This document shows, piece by piece, positions 14,075 through 22,390 of a stretch of 64,000 nt of DNA (position 1 is its first letter; every line of letters begins with the position of its first letter). Position numbers and translations under genes: made by a program. The notes under the pieces were generated by a model. That model saw only the letters and a list, made by a program, of their open reading frames with translations, was not told the origin of the DNA and made no database searches. Source of the stretch: Paraburkholderia polaris (GTDB lineage: Bacteria; Pseudomonadota; Gammaproteobacteria; Burkholderiales; Burkholderiaceae); contig NZ_JABBGJ010000021.1 in assembly GCF_012927345.1 (NCBI RefSeq), forward strand, positions 93,954 to 157,953, given 5' to 3'.

Positions 14075-15994
14075 ATGTCCGAAAGTCCGATTGATCCTCA
14101 CGCGCATCATCACGCGCATTGCCTGCCGTTCGGCGCACAGTTGCTGGGCGCTACGGGCGCGAAGCCGCGCACCCGGTTCCGTTTCTGGGCGCCGTCGTGC
14201 AAGACGGTGCAGGTGGCAATTGAAAATGGACCAGCCCAAGGCACGCATGACATGACGTCCACCGGCAACGGCTGGTTCGAAACGACCGTGGACAGCGGCG
14301 CGGGCACGCTGTATCGCTTCCGGCTCGATGGCGAGCATGCGGTTCCCGATCCTGCGTCGCGCTTCCAGCCGCAAGACGTGCACGGCCCGAGCGAAGTGAT
14401 CGACCCGCGGGCGTACCACTGGGAACACACCAACTGGCATGGCCGCCCGTGGGAAGAAACGGTGTTGTACGAGTTGCACGTCGGCGCGATGGGCGGCTAT
14501 GCGGGCGTGCAGAAACGGTTGCCCGCGCTCGCCGCACTCGGCGTGACGGCGATCGAATTGATGCCGTTGAACGACTTTCCCGGCAAGCACAATTGGGGCT
14601 ACGACGGTGTGCTGCCATATGCGCCCGATTCCGCGTACGGCCGCCCCGAAGAACTAAAAGCGCTGATCGACGCCGCCCACGGCCTCGGCCTGATGGTGTT
14701 TCTCGACGTGGTCTACAACCACTTCGGCCCGGACGGCAATTATCTGCACGAATACGCGCGCTCGTTTTTCCGCGAAGGTACGCATACGCCCTGGGGCCCC
14801 GCGATCGATTTCGACCGCTGTGAAGTGAGCGACTTTTTCACCGACAACGCCGTCTACTGGATCAACGAATATCGCCTCGACGGCCTGCGGTTCGATGCGG
14901 TGCATGCCATCGGCAATCATGCGTGGCTGCGCGAATTGTCCGACCATATCCGCGCGAAAGTACAGCACGGGCGGCATGTGCATCTGGTGCTGGAAAACGA
15001 GCACAACAGTGCGAGCCTGCTGGAAACGCATTTCGACGCGCAATGGAACGACGACGCGCACAACACACTGCATGTTCTGCTGACGGGCGAAACCGAAGGC
15101 TATTACCACGCCTATGAAGATCAGCCGATCCGCCGCCTCGCGCGCGTGTTGTCGGAGGGCTTCGCGTATCAGGGTGAGCCGTCGCCGATTCACGACGGCG
15201 CGCCGCGTGGCGAATCGAGCGGGCATCTGCCGACCACTTCATTCGTGATGTTCTTGCAGAATCACGATCAGATCGGCAATCGCGCATTCGGCGAGCGCCT
15301 GCGCAAACTGACGTCGGACGACGCCTTGCGCGCCGCCACCGGCTTGCTGCTGCTCTCGCCGCAAATTCCCCTGCTGTTCATGGACGAGGAATACGGGTCG
15401 ACCCAGCCGTTCCTGTTTTTCACCGACTACACCGGCGAGCTCGCCGACGCCGTGCGCGAAGGACGGCGCCGCGAATTCGCGCGCTTTTCGTCGTTCAGCG
15501 ACGAAAAGCGTCGCGCGCAGATTCCCGATCCGAACGACGTGAGGACCTTTACGGCCTCGTCACCGCCTGAGCCCGTTCAAGGCTCCGCCGCGGATGACAC
15601 CGCGAAAGACCGCCTCGACTGGATGCACTTCTACAAATCCGCGCTCGCCGTGCGGGCGAAGCTGATCACGCCGCGCCTCAAACATTCCAGAGCGCTCGGC
15701 TCGACTGTGCTGACCGCCGCAAACGGCGGCGATGCCAATGCGCTGATCGGCCGCTGGAAACTTTGCGACGGCGAAACCTTGTCGATCGCGTTGAATCTCT
15801 CGAAGGAGAACGTGGCGTTCCCCGATCTGCCCGCCGGCAAAGTGATTTTCGAAACGCCGCCGCGCGTGCGCGAGCAGGTCGACGCCAAGGTGTTGCCGTC
15901 ATACGCGTTTGTCGCATGGGTGACCGGCGACGTCAGCCACTATGCCATCGGCCACGATGCTCGCATCGCGAGCCAACAGGAGCGCCACGCGTGA
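14075..15994 (+). CDS. treZ: Malto-oligosyltrehalose trehalohydrolase
   Basis: 639 residues. TreZ cuts trehalose off malto-oligosyltrehalose made by TreY. It has a small beta N-domain (RFRFWAPSCKTVQVAI) and a GH13 barrel with D274 (LDGLRFDAVHAIG), E307 (LVLENEHN) and D398 (FLQNHDQIGNRAFGERL), the last two being typical TreZ wording. It sits 30 bases after glgX and its TGA overlaps the GTG start of malQ. TreY is two genes further on, so both halves of the TreYZ route are in one transcript. Confidence 0.95.
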   Translation: MSESPIDPHAHHHAHCLPFGAQLLGATGAKPRTRFRFWAPSCKTVQVAIENGPAQGTHDMTSTGNGWFETTVDSGAGTLYRFRLDGEHAVPDPASRFQPQDVHGPSEVIDPRAYHWEHTNWHGRPWEETVLYELHVGAMGGYAGVQKRLPALAALGVTAIELMPLNDFPGKHNWGYDGVLPYAPDSAYGRPEELKALIDAAHGLGLMVFLDVVYNHFGPDGNYLHEYARSFFREGTHTPWGPAIDFDRCEVSDFFTDNAVYWINEYRLDGLRFDAVHAIGNHAWLRELSDHIRAKVQHGRHVHLVLENEHNSASLLETHFDAQWNDDAHNTLHVLLTGETEGYYHAYEDQPIRRLARVLSEGFAYQGEPSPIHDGAPRGESSGHLPTTSFVMFLQNHDQIGNRAFGERLRKLTSDDALRAATGLLLLSPQIPLLFMDEEYGSTQPFLFFTDYTGELADAVREGRRREFARFSSFSDEKRRAQIPDPNDVRTFTASSPPEPVQGSAADDTAKDRLDWMHFYKSALAVRAKLITPRLKHSRALGSTVLTAANGGDANALIGRWKLCDGETLSIALNLSKENVAFPDLPAGKVIFETPPRVREQVDAKVLPSYAFVAWVTGDVSHYAIGHDARIASQQERHA

Positions 15995-18189
15995 GCACCC
16001 GACGCCCGACCGATACGATCGTTACCCTTGCCACTCGCGCCGGCTTTGAGGTCGAGTGGCGGGATGCGCACCATACTACGCAGCACGTACCGGAGAGCAC
16101 GCTCGCCGTGCTGCTCGAACGGATGGGCTTGCCCTGCGGTAACGCCACGCAAATCCGGCACAGCGCAGCCGCGCTCGAAGCCGAACTGTCCGGCCGCAAA
16201 CTGCCGCCGCTGATGACCGCGGAGGTCGAGCGCGGTATCGCGCTGCCTGCCGCGGCGATCAAATCCGGCAGTCACTACCGGATCGAACTCGAAAGCGGCT
16301 CGATCATCGACGGCCGCTTCACGGCGCCTAAGGGCGAGGAAGCGTTGCTCGCACCGATCGACGAGCCCGGCTATCACACGCTGGTGATCAACGAGCAACG
16401 CGTGACATTGGCCGTGGCGCCGTCACGCTGCTATACCGTCGCGGATGCATGGCGCACGCTGCACGACGGCGCCACGGCGCACACGCCGCCGCTGTGGGGC
16501 ATTGCCGCGCAGTTATACGGCTTGCGCCGCAAGGGGGATGGCGGCATCGGCGACTATACGGCCCTCGCGCAGTTGGCGATTGAAAGCGCGAAGCGTGGCG
16601 CGCATGCGCTAGCCGTCAGTCCGACGCACGCGATGTTCAGCGCCGAGCCGAATCGTTTCAGTCCGTATTCACCGTCGTCACGTTTGTGGCTGAACGTCAC
16701 GCATATTGACCCCGCCGCGGTGTTCGGCACGGACGCCGCACGCGCCGCGCTCGAGGCCGCGCAAGCCACCGACGCCTGGTCGACACTCGAAGACTTGCCG
16801 CTGATCGACTGGCCGAACGCGGTCGTGCTGAAGCTGAAGGTTTTACGCGTGCTGTATGAAAACTTCTGCAAGCAGGAACGCGCACACGACACGCCGCACG
16901 CGCTCGAATTTCATGGCTTCTGCGAACGTGCCGGCCGTGCGCTCGAAGATCACGCGCGTTTCGAAGCGCTGCAGGCAGTGCAGTTGGCTCAGGAGGGCGG
17001 CAATGGCCACTGGCGCAACTGGCCTGAGGCGTTGCGCGATCCGCGCAGCCCGGAGGTTGAAGCCTTTGCCGAAGCGCATCGGCATGAAGTCGATTTTCAT
17101 CTGTTTCTGCAATGGCTCGCCGCCAAGGGTCTGTCGCACGCGCAGCATGCAGCGACCGATGCCGGGATGGCCGTCGGCCTGATCGCTGACTTAGCCGTTG
17201 GGTGCGATAGTGCCGGCAGCCATGCATGGTCGTACCGCGACGACATGCTGCAAGGCGTTTCAGTGGGCGCGCCGCCCGATCTGTTCAACCAGGCCGGCCA
17301 GGCATGGGGGCTCACTACATTCTCGCCGCGCGCCATGCGTACGCAGGGCTTCTCCGCGTTCATCGACATGCTGCGCGCGGCGTTCGCGCATGCGGGCGGC
17401 ATCCGCATCGACCACATTCTCGGCTTGCGGCGCCTATGGCTCGTGCCCGAAGGCGAGAGCGCGCGTAACGGCGCCTATCTGCGCTATCCGCTCGAAGACC
17501 TGTTGCGGCTGATCGCGCTCGAATCGTGGCGGCATCGCGCGATCGTGATCGGTGAAGATCTCGGCACCGTGCCGCCCGGCTTTCGCGAGCGGCTCGACGA
17601 GCACGGTCTCGCCGGCATTCGCGTGCTGTGGTTCGAAGGCGCGGAAGGTGGCAACGGCTTCAAGCCGCCGCACGCGTGGGACCGCAACGCGGTCGGCACC
17701 ACCACGACCCATGATCTGCCGACCGTGGCCGGCTGGTGGCGCGGCAGCGACATCACGTGGCGCAACCGGATCGGTCAGACGATGGCGCGCGCCGATGGCC
17801 GCGACGCGGAGGAAGTGGCGCAGGAAGAACGCGCCGCCGATCGCGCGCTGTTATGGCGCGCGTTCCAGCAAGCCGGCGTCGCCGTGCCGGACGTGGAAGC
17901 GCCGCCGCCCGACGAGGCGCCCGTGGATGAAGCGCTCGCCTTCGTCGCCGCGACGCCCGGGCCGCTCGTCACTTTCCCGCTCGATGATTTGCTCGCGCTC
18001 GTCGAGCAGCCGAATCTGCCCGGCTCGATCGACGAGCATCCGAACTGGCGCCGCCGTGTGACCTTGCCCATCGACGAATTGTTCGAGGACGACACCTTCA
18101 GCGATCGCCTGCTGGCCGTCGACCGCGCGCGCCGCGGCGCAACCGTTCCTGCCTCTTCCCCCGCTTCTTCGGAGCCTGATACGCCATGA
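15991..18189 (+). CDS. malQ: 4-alpha-glucanotransferase (amylomaltase)
   Basis: 732 residues from a GTG at 15991 that overlaps the treZ stop by four bases; a longer frame that opens at 15763 would run inside treZ and is rejected. MalQ is a GH77 enzyme that transfers glucan segments between malto-oligosaccharides and so recycles short chains. It shows D474 (GGIRIDHILGLRRLWLVP), E522 (IGEDLGTVPPGF) and D575 (TTTHDLPTVAGWW). The extra N-terminal region of about 150 residues is typical of proteobacterial MalQ. Its stop overlaps the treY start (ATGA). Confidence 0.95.
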   Translation: MSTRRPTDTIVTLATRAGFEVEWRDAHHTTQHVPESTLAVLLERMGLPCGNATQIRHSAAALEAELSGRKLPPLMTAEVERGIALPAAAIKSGSHYRIELESGSIIDGRFTAPKGEEALLAPIDEPGYHTLVINEQRVTLAVAPSRCYTVADAWRTLHDGATAHTPPLWGIAAQLYGLRRKGDGGIGDYTALAQLAIESAKRGAHALAVSPTHAMFSAEPNRFSPYSPSSRLWLNVTHIDPAAVFGTDAARAALEAAQATDAWSTLEDLPLIDWPNAVVLKLKVLRVLYENFCKQERAHDTPHALEFHGFCERAGRALEDHARFEALQAVQLAQEGGNGHWRNWPEALRDPRSPEVEAFAEAHRHEVDFHLFLQWLAAKGLSHAQHAATDAGMAVGLIADLAVGCDSAGSHAWSYRDDMLQGVSVGAPPDLFNQAGQAWGLTTFSPRAMRTQGFSAFIDMLRAAFAHAGGIRIDHILGLRRLWLVPEGESARNGAYLRYPLEDLLRLIALESWRHRAIVIGEDLGTVPPGFRERLDEHGLAGIRVLWFEGAEGGNGFKPPHAWDRNAVGTTTTHDLPTVAGWWRGSDITWRNRIGQTMARADGRDAEEVAQEERAADRALLWRAFQQAGVAVPDVEAPPPDEAPVDEALAFVAATPGPLVTFPLDDLLALVEQPNLPGSIDEHPNWRRRVTLPIDELFEDDTFSDRLLAVDRARRGATVPASSPASSEPDTP

Positions 18190-21047
18190 CCGTCCCGCGC
18201 TCCACGCTTCGCCTCCAATTCCATCGAGGCTTTACCTTCGACGATGCCGCCAGGCATGTCGACTACTTCGCCGCGCTCGGCATCAGCCACGTGTACGCGT
18301 CGCCCATCACCACCGCCGAGCCGGGCTCGATGCACGGCTACGATACCGTCGACTACACCCAGGTCAGCGCCGAATGCGGCGGCGAGGCGGGCTTGAAACG
18401 CCTCGTCGATAAGCTGCGCGCGCACAACATGGGGCTGATCGTCGACCTCGTGCCGAACCATATGGGCGTCGGCGGCTCGAGCAACGCGTGGTGGCTCGAT
18501 ATCCTCGAATGGGGCCGGCACAGCGCGTACGCACGCCATTTCGATGTCGACTGGCATTCGCCCGATCCGGCTCTGCGCGGCAAGGTGCTGGTGCCCGCAC
18601 TCGGCGCGCCGTACGGCGAGGAACTCGCAGCAGGCCGGATTGCGCTGCATTTTGCGGCCGACAGTGGGCGCTTTTATATCGGTTACGGGCCGCATGTGTT
18701 TCCGGTGTGCCCAACCGATTACGCGTCGATTCTGCAAAGCGCCGATCGCGCCGATCTCACCGCACTGGGCGAGCGTTTCCAGGGCCTGACGACACAGCCG
18801 GCCGATCAACCGCGCGCCGCCGAGGGACGCGACATGCTGCGCGAGTTCGTCGCGCAAAACGGCGCCTCGGCGATCGAATTGGTGCTGGAAGCGTATGCGC
18901 CCGCGGATCCAGTGACACGTGACCGCCTGCATCGGCTGATCGAACGGCAGCACTTCCGTCTTGCATGGTGGCGCACCGCTTCGGACGAAGTGAACTGGCG
19001 GCGTTTCTTCGACATCTCGACGCTGGCCGGTGTGCGTGTGGAGCGGCCCGAAGTATTCGAGGCCGTGCATGCGCTGATTTTCCGTCTGTATCAGGAAGGC
19101 GTGGTGGATGGTTTGCGGATCGACCACGTGGACGGTCTCGCTGAACCGCGAGAGTACTGTCAGCGTCTGCGGCAGCGCCTCACCGAATTGCGTGACACCG
19201 CGCCGTATGTGGTCGTCGAAAAAATTCTCGGCCGCGGCGAGCCGCTGCGCGACGACTGGCCCGTGGACGGCACGACCGGCTACGATTTCATGAACGACGT
19301 GGGCGCGCTGCTGCACGATCCGGCCGGCGCCGAACCGCTCGCGCAGACGTGGACCGAACTCACCGGCCGCAGCCCGCGCTTCGCCGATGAAGCCTTGGCC
19401 GCGCGGCGCAAGATTCTCGCGGAGAACCTTTCGGCGGAACTGGACCGCGCGGCGCGTGCATTGCATCGCATCGCCCGCGATTCGCTGACGACGCGCGATT
19501 TCACTTTCACCGCGCTTCACCGTGTGCTGACCGAACTGGTCGTGCATTTTCCGGTGTATCGGATCTATCCACAGAACGGGCTGCGCAGCGCCGCCGACAA
19601 CGTGTATTTCGAGCAGGCGCTGGCCGGCGCGAGACAAACGCTTTCGCGCGCGGACTATGTGGTGCTCGACCGCGTGAACGCGTGGCTTGGCGGCAGCGCC
19701 GAAGAGGTGCCGAATGTACGCGGTAACGCGCAATCGCAGCAGCAGGGTCCGAATGGTGCGCCGCCGAGTCATGCAGGTTCGGCGCGGCGCACCGCGCAGA
19801 CGCTCTTTTCGCAACTGACCGCGCCGGTCGCCGCGAAGGCGGTTGAAGATACAGCGTGCTATCGCTATGGCCGTTTGCTGTCGCGCAACGAGGTCGGCTC
19901 GGACCCCGGCGAGTTCGCTTTGTCGGTCGAGCAATTCCATGCGGCGAATCTCGGGCGTTCGCAGCGCTTTCCTCATGCGATGCTGGCCACGGCGACGCAT
20001 GACCACAAGCGTGGCGAAGACGTGCGCGCGCGGCTTGCCGTGTTGAGCGAAATCCCGGATGAATGGAGCGCCAGGTTGCGCGCATGGTCGACACTGAACG
20101 CGCCGCTTCGCCGCGGCGTCGACGGTAAGCCGATCAGCAGCGTCGGTGAAGACACAAGCTACGACTGGGCGCCCGGCCCCGCCGCCGAAGCGATGCTGTA
20201 TCAGACGCTGGTGGGCTGCTGGCCACCGGATTTAAAGCCAGACGATGAAGCGGGCGTCAAGGAATTGGCCGAGCGGGTCGCGCAATGGCAATTGAAGGCG
20301 CTGCGGGAAGCGAAGCTGCAGACCAACTGGCTCGCACCTGACGAAGCCTACGAGGCCGGCTGCCGCGATTTCCTGTTCGATATCCTGGCGCCGCAGCGGC
20401 GCGATGGTTTCCTGCGCGAGTTGTCCGCGTTCGTGGCGCGGATTGGGCGCGCCGGTGCGCTCAATAGTTTGCAGCAGACGGTGTTGCGGCTGGCGTCGCC
20501 TGGGATTCCCGATCTTTATCAGGGCACTGAGTTGTGGGACTTCAGTCTGGTCGATCCGGACAATCGCCGGCCCGTCGATTTCGCCAAACGTGAGGCGTGG
20601 CTGGCACAGACACCGCCTTCGGAGTTCCTGGCGAGTTGGCACGATAGCCGGGTGAAACTCGCGGTGGTGCAACGCGTGCTGGCGTTGCGCGCGCATTTGC
20701 CGGAGTTGCTGAGTCAGAGCACGTATCTGCCGCTCGCGGTGCGCGGTGCGTATGCGTCGAATGTGATCGCGTTTGCACGGCGGCATGGCAATGCGTGGGC
20801 TGTGGTGGTGGCGAGCCGGCTTGCTGCCGGGTTGCTCGGTGCAGACGGCGATTTGCCGATGGTCGATCCGGATAAATGGGGCGATACGGCAATCGAAATG
20901 CCTACGGATCTGGCCGCGCGAGCGCTGTTCGACTGGTTGAGTCCAGCGGCGCCTAAGGTCGATGAAAACGGCTTGCTGTATCTGCGCGATGCGTTGGGCG
21001 CGATGCCGATCGCAGTGTTGGTGGAGGACGGCGTACCACGCAGTTGA
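18186..21047 (+). CDS. treY: Malto-oligosyltrehalose synthase
   Basis: 953 residues. TreY rearranges the terminal alpha-1,4 bond of a malto-oligosaccharide to the alpha,alpha-1,1 bond of trehalose, which TreZ then releases. Motifs: VPNHMGVG near residue 95, nucleophile D313 (DGLRIDHVDGLAEP), E345 (VVEKILGRGEPL), D606 (ATATHDHKRGEDVRARL) and the C-terminal SPGIPDLYQGTELWDFSLVDPDN. A Gln/Gly/Pro-rich stretch near 515-540 (GNAQSQQQGPNGAPPS) is probably a surface loop. It is the last gene of the operon and is followed by a strong terminator. Confidence 0.96.
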   Translation: MTVPRSTLRLQFHRGFTFDDAARHVDYFAALGISHVYASPITTAEPGSMHGYDTVDYTQVSAECGGEAGLKRLVDKLRAHNMGLIVDLVPNHMGVGGSSNAWWLDILEWGRHSAYARHFDVDWHSPDPALRGKVLVPALGAPYGEELAAGRIALHFAADSGRFYIGYGPHVFPVCPTDYASILQSADRADLTALGERFQGLTTQPADQPRAAEGRDMLREFVAQNGASAIELVLEAYAPADPVTRDRLHRLIERQHFRLAWWRTASDEVNWRRFFDISTLAGVRVERPEVFEAVHALIFRLYQEGVVDGLRIDHVDGLAEPREYCQRLRQRLTELRDTAPYVVVEKILGRGEPLRDDWPVDGTTGYDFMNDVGALLHDPAGAEPLAQTWTELTGRSPRFADEALAARRKILAENLSAELDRAARALHRIARDSLTTRDFTFTALHRVLTELVVHFPVYRIYPQNGLRSAADNVYFEQALAGARQTLSRADYVVLDRVNAWLGGSAEEVPNVRGNAQSQQQGPNGAPPSHAGSARRTAQTLFSQLTAPVAAKAVEDTACYRYGRLLSRNEVGSDPGEFALSVEQFHAANLGRSQRFPHAMLATATHDHKRGEDVRARLAVLSEIPDEWSARLRAWSTLNAPLRRGVDGKPISSVGEDTSYDWAPGPAAEAMLYQTLVGCWPPDLKPDDEAGVKELAERVAQWQLKALREAKLQTNWLAPDEAYEAGCRDFLFDILAPQRRDGFLRELSAFVARIGRAGALNSLQQTVLRLASPGIPDLYQGTELWDFSLVDPDNRRPVDFAKREAWLAQTPPSEFLASWHDSRVKLAVVQRVLALRAHLPELLSQSTYLPLAVRGAYASNVIAFARRHGNAWAVVVASRLAAGLLGADGDLPMVDPDKWGDTAIEMPTDLAARALFDWLSPAAPKVDENGLLYLRDALGAMPIAVLVEDGVPRS

Positions 21048-21070
21048 TCCGCGATTTTTAGACGCTTGTT

Positions 21071-21106
21071 GGCGGTGAAAGCACATGGGCTTTCACCGCC
21101 TTTTTT
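21071..21106 (+). terminator. Rho-independent terminator of the glgE-treY operon
   Basis: Perfect 11-bp stem: 21071-21081 (GGCGGTGAAAG) pairs with 21090-21100 (CTTTCACCGCC) round an 8-base loop, followed at once by six T. It lies 24 bases after the treY stop and points the right way. There is no T-run on the other strand. Confidence 0.92.
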
Positions 21107-21129
21107 ATTCACTCATTCAAGGCGATGCA

Positions 21130-21579
21130 TCATCCCGCTGCGCCGCCTTGCTGTGCGCGTTTGACTGCTTCGGCCACCTGTTCCGCCACCCGCCGCGTGT
21201 CCCAATACACCTGCCCTTTGTACATCCGGTCACCGCGCAGGTTGAAGCGGTCCACGCCCTGCCAGTTGAGCGCCTGCCCGGCCACGGTGGCTGAGGCCTG
21301 CCACTCGATCATGACGGCGTCACCGGTGGGCGCCCATTGAAGGACGTCTACTTTCAAGTCCGGGAGTTGCGTTAGGACCTGACGGAAGTGTTCGATGACG
21401 CCTGCCCTGTTGGCCGGTTCAGTCATGGGTGGGATCAGGTTTTGTGTGTCCTCATGCATGAGATCTTCTAGGTTATCGGCGACGGGGTGTTGCCACTCCG
21501 AGGCGAAGCGTTGCACTGCTATCCGCGCATTGGCTAACTGCTCCGCCGTCGGGGGAAGGTATTTTTCTGCTGACGTCAT
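21130..21579 (-). CDS. SnoaL/NTF2-like fold protein
   Basis: 149 residues. The pattern of an N-terminal helix (RIAVQRFASEWQHP), a segment FRQVLTQLPDLKVDVLQW and a beta-rich end (VMIEWQASATVAGQALNWQGVDRF, quoted here only as a region) resembles SnoaL-like members of the NTF2 superfamily. These are small barrels that bind hydrophobic ligands, some acting as isomerases, cyclases or hydrolases. It is divergent from the TetR gene, with a palindromic site between them, so TetR probably controls it. The substrate is unknown. Confidence 0.6.
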   Translation of the reverse strand: MTSAEKYLPPTAEQLANARIAVQRFASEWQHPVADNLEDLMHEDTQNLIPPMTEPANRAGVIEHFRQVLTQLPDLKVDVLQWAPTGDAVMIEWQASATVAGQALNWQGVDRFNLRGDRMYKGQVYWDTRRVAEQVAEAVKRAQQGGAAG

Positions 21580-21670
21580 GTGGGTTTGCTCCTGAATGGG
21601 TTGCTTACCTACGGTGTTGTTGTCCGTGTATCCAGGCCGCAGCCAAAGGCTGATTCAACATACAACGAGA

Positions 21671-21715
21671 TTTTCACATACACCGTGTATGTATACTACA
21701 ATCAGAATGTGAAAA
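21671..21715. promoter_or_regulatory. Nested inverted repeats, probable TetR operator
   Basis: Inner palindrome ACATACA-CCG-TGTATGT (21676-21692) lies within a wider one, TTTTCACAT (21671-21679) and ATGTGAAAA (21707-21715), each perfect. A TATACT box (21692-21697) overlaps them. The position, between the divergent SnoaL-like and TetR genes and 24 bases before the TetR start, is where a self-regulating TetR protein would bind. Confidence 0.55.
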
Positions 21716-21738
21716 ATCAAGGGATAAAAACGAACCTC

Positions 21739-22368
21739 ATGCCGAGCGCAGGTCCAACCCCAAAATCCCGTCGCGAGGAATATGCGGACGCAACCCGACA
21801 GGCGCTCATCACCGCTGCGGGCGAGCTATTCACGTCACAGGGGTACCAGCAAGTCGGGATCGAAGCCATCGCACGCAGCGCACGCGTGACCCGCGGCGCC
21901 TTCTATCACCACTTCGCTGACAAGGCCGAACTGTTCGATGCCTTGGTCGAGTCTCTCCAGGCGGGCGCCGCATCTAAAGTCCGATCCGCCGCTGAAGCTG
22001 CTCCACAAGCAAAACGGATGAGCGCAGGCATTCGCGAATTCCTGGAGGTCTGCACCGAACCCGCCTATCGGCAACTTGTCATTGAAACTGCGCCCGCCGT
22101 GCTCGGCCCGGCACGGTGCCGCGAGATCGAAGAAGCGCACGTCTACGGCCTGTTGATCGGCGCGCTGACGAACCAGACCACCGGCCATGAAAAAGCCAAG
22201 GCGTACCTCGCCGCGCGCTTGATCGGCAGCATGGTGTGCGAAGCGGCGCAATTGCTCGATGGCGCAGACGATCCCGTCGCCCTGAAGGCCGAGGCGTTGA
22301 AGCTCGTTGAAAGCATGGTCGGCGCGCTGACTACCGATAAGAGCCGGGAAACAGCCGCCCGCAAATAA
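21739..22368 (+). CDS. TetR-family transcriptional regulator
   Basis: 209 residues from the ATG at 21739; longer frames upstream run through the operator and are unlikely. The N-terminal helix-turn-helix is clear: ALITAAGELFTSQGYQQVGI, then EAIARSARVTRGAFYHHFADKAELF. The C-terminal ligand domain is unlike anything I can name. It starts just after the nested palindromes and is followed 22 bases later by the dipeptidase fusion gene, so it probably represses itself, that gene and the divergent SnoaL-like gene in response to an unknown small molecule. Confidence 0.85.
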   Translation: MPSAGPTPKSRREEYADATRQALITAAGELFTSQGYQQVGIEAIARSARVTRGAFYHHFADKAELFDALVESLQAGAASKVRSAAEAAPQAKRMSAGIREFLEVCTEPAYRQLVIETAPAVLGPARCREIEEAHVYGLLIGALTNQTTGHEKAKAYLAARLIGSMVCEAAQLLDGADDPVALKAEALKLVESMVGALTTDKSRETAARK

Positions 22369-22390
22369 GCCGTACTCGAGAGGAACACCG

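Noticed and set aside
17775..20006. 743-codon open frame on the minus strand opposite malQ and treY
   Set aside because: Same cause: the third-position G/C bias of real genes leaves long open antisense frames. It has no domain and spans two real genes.
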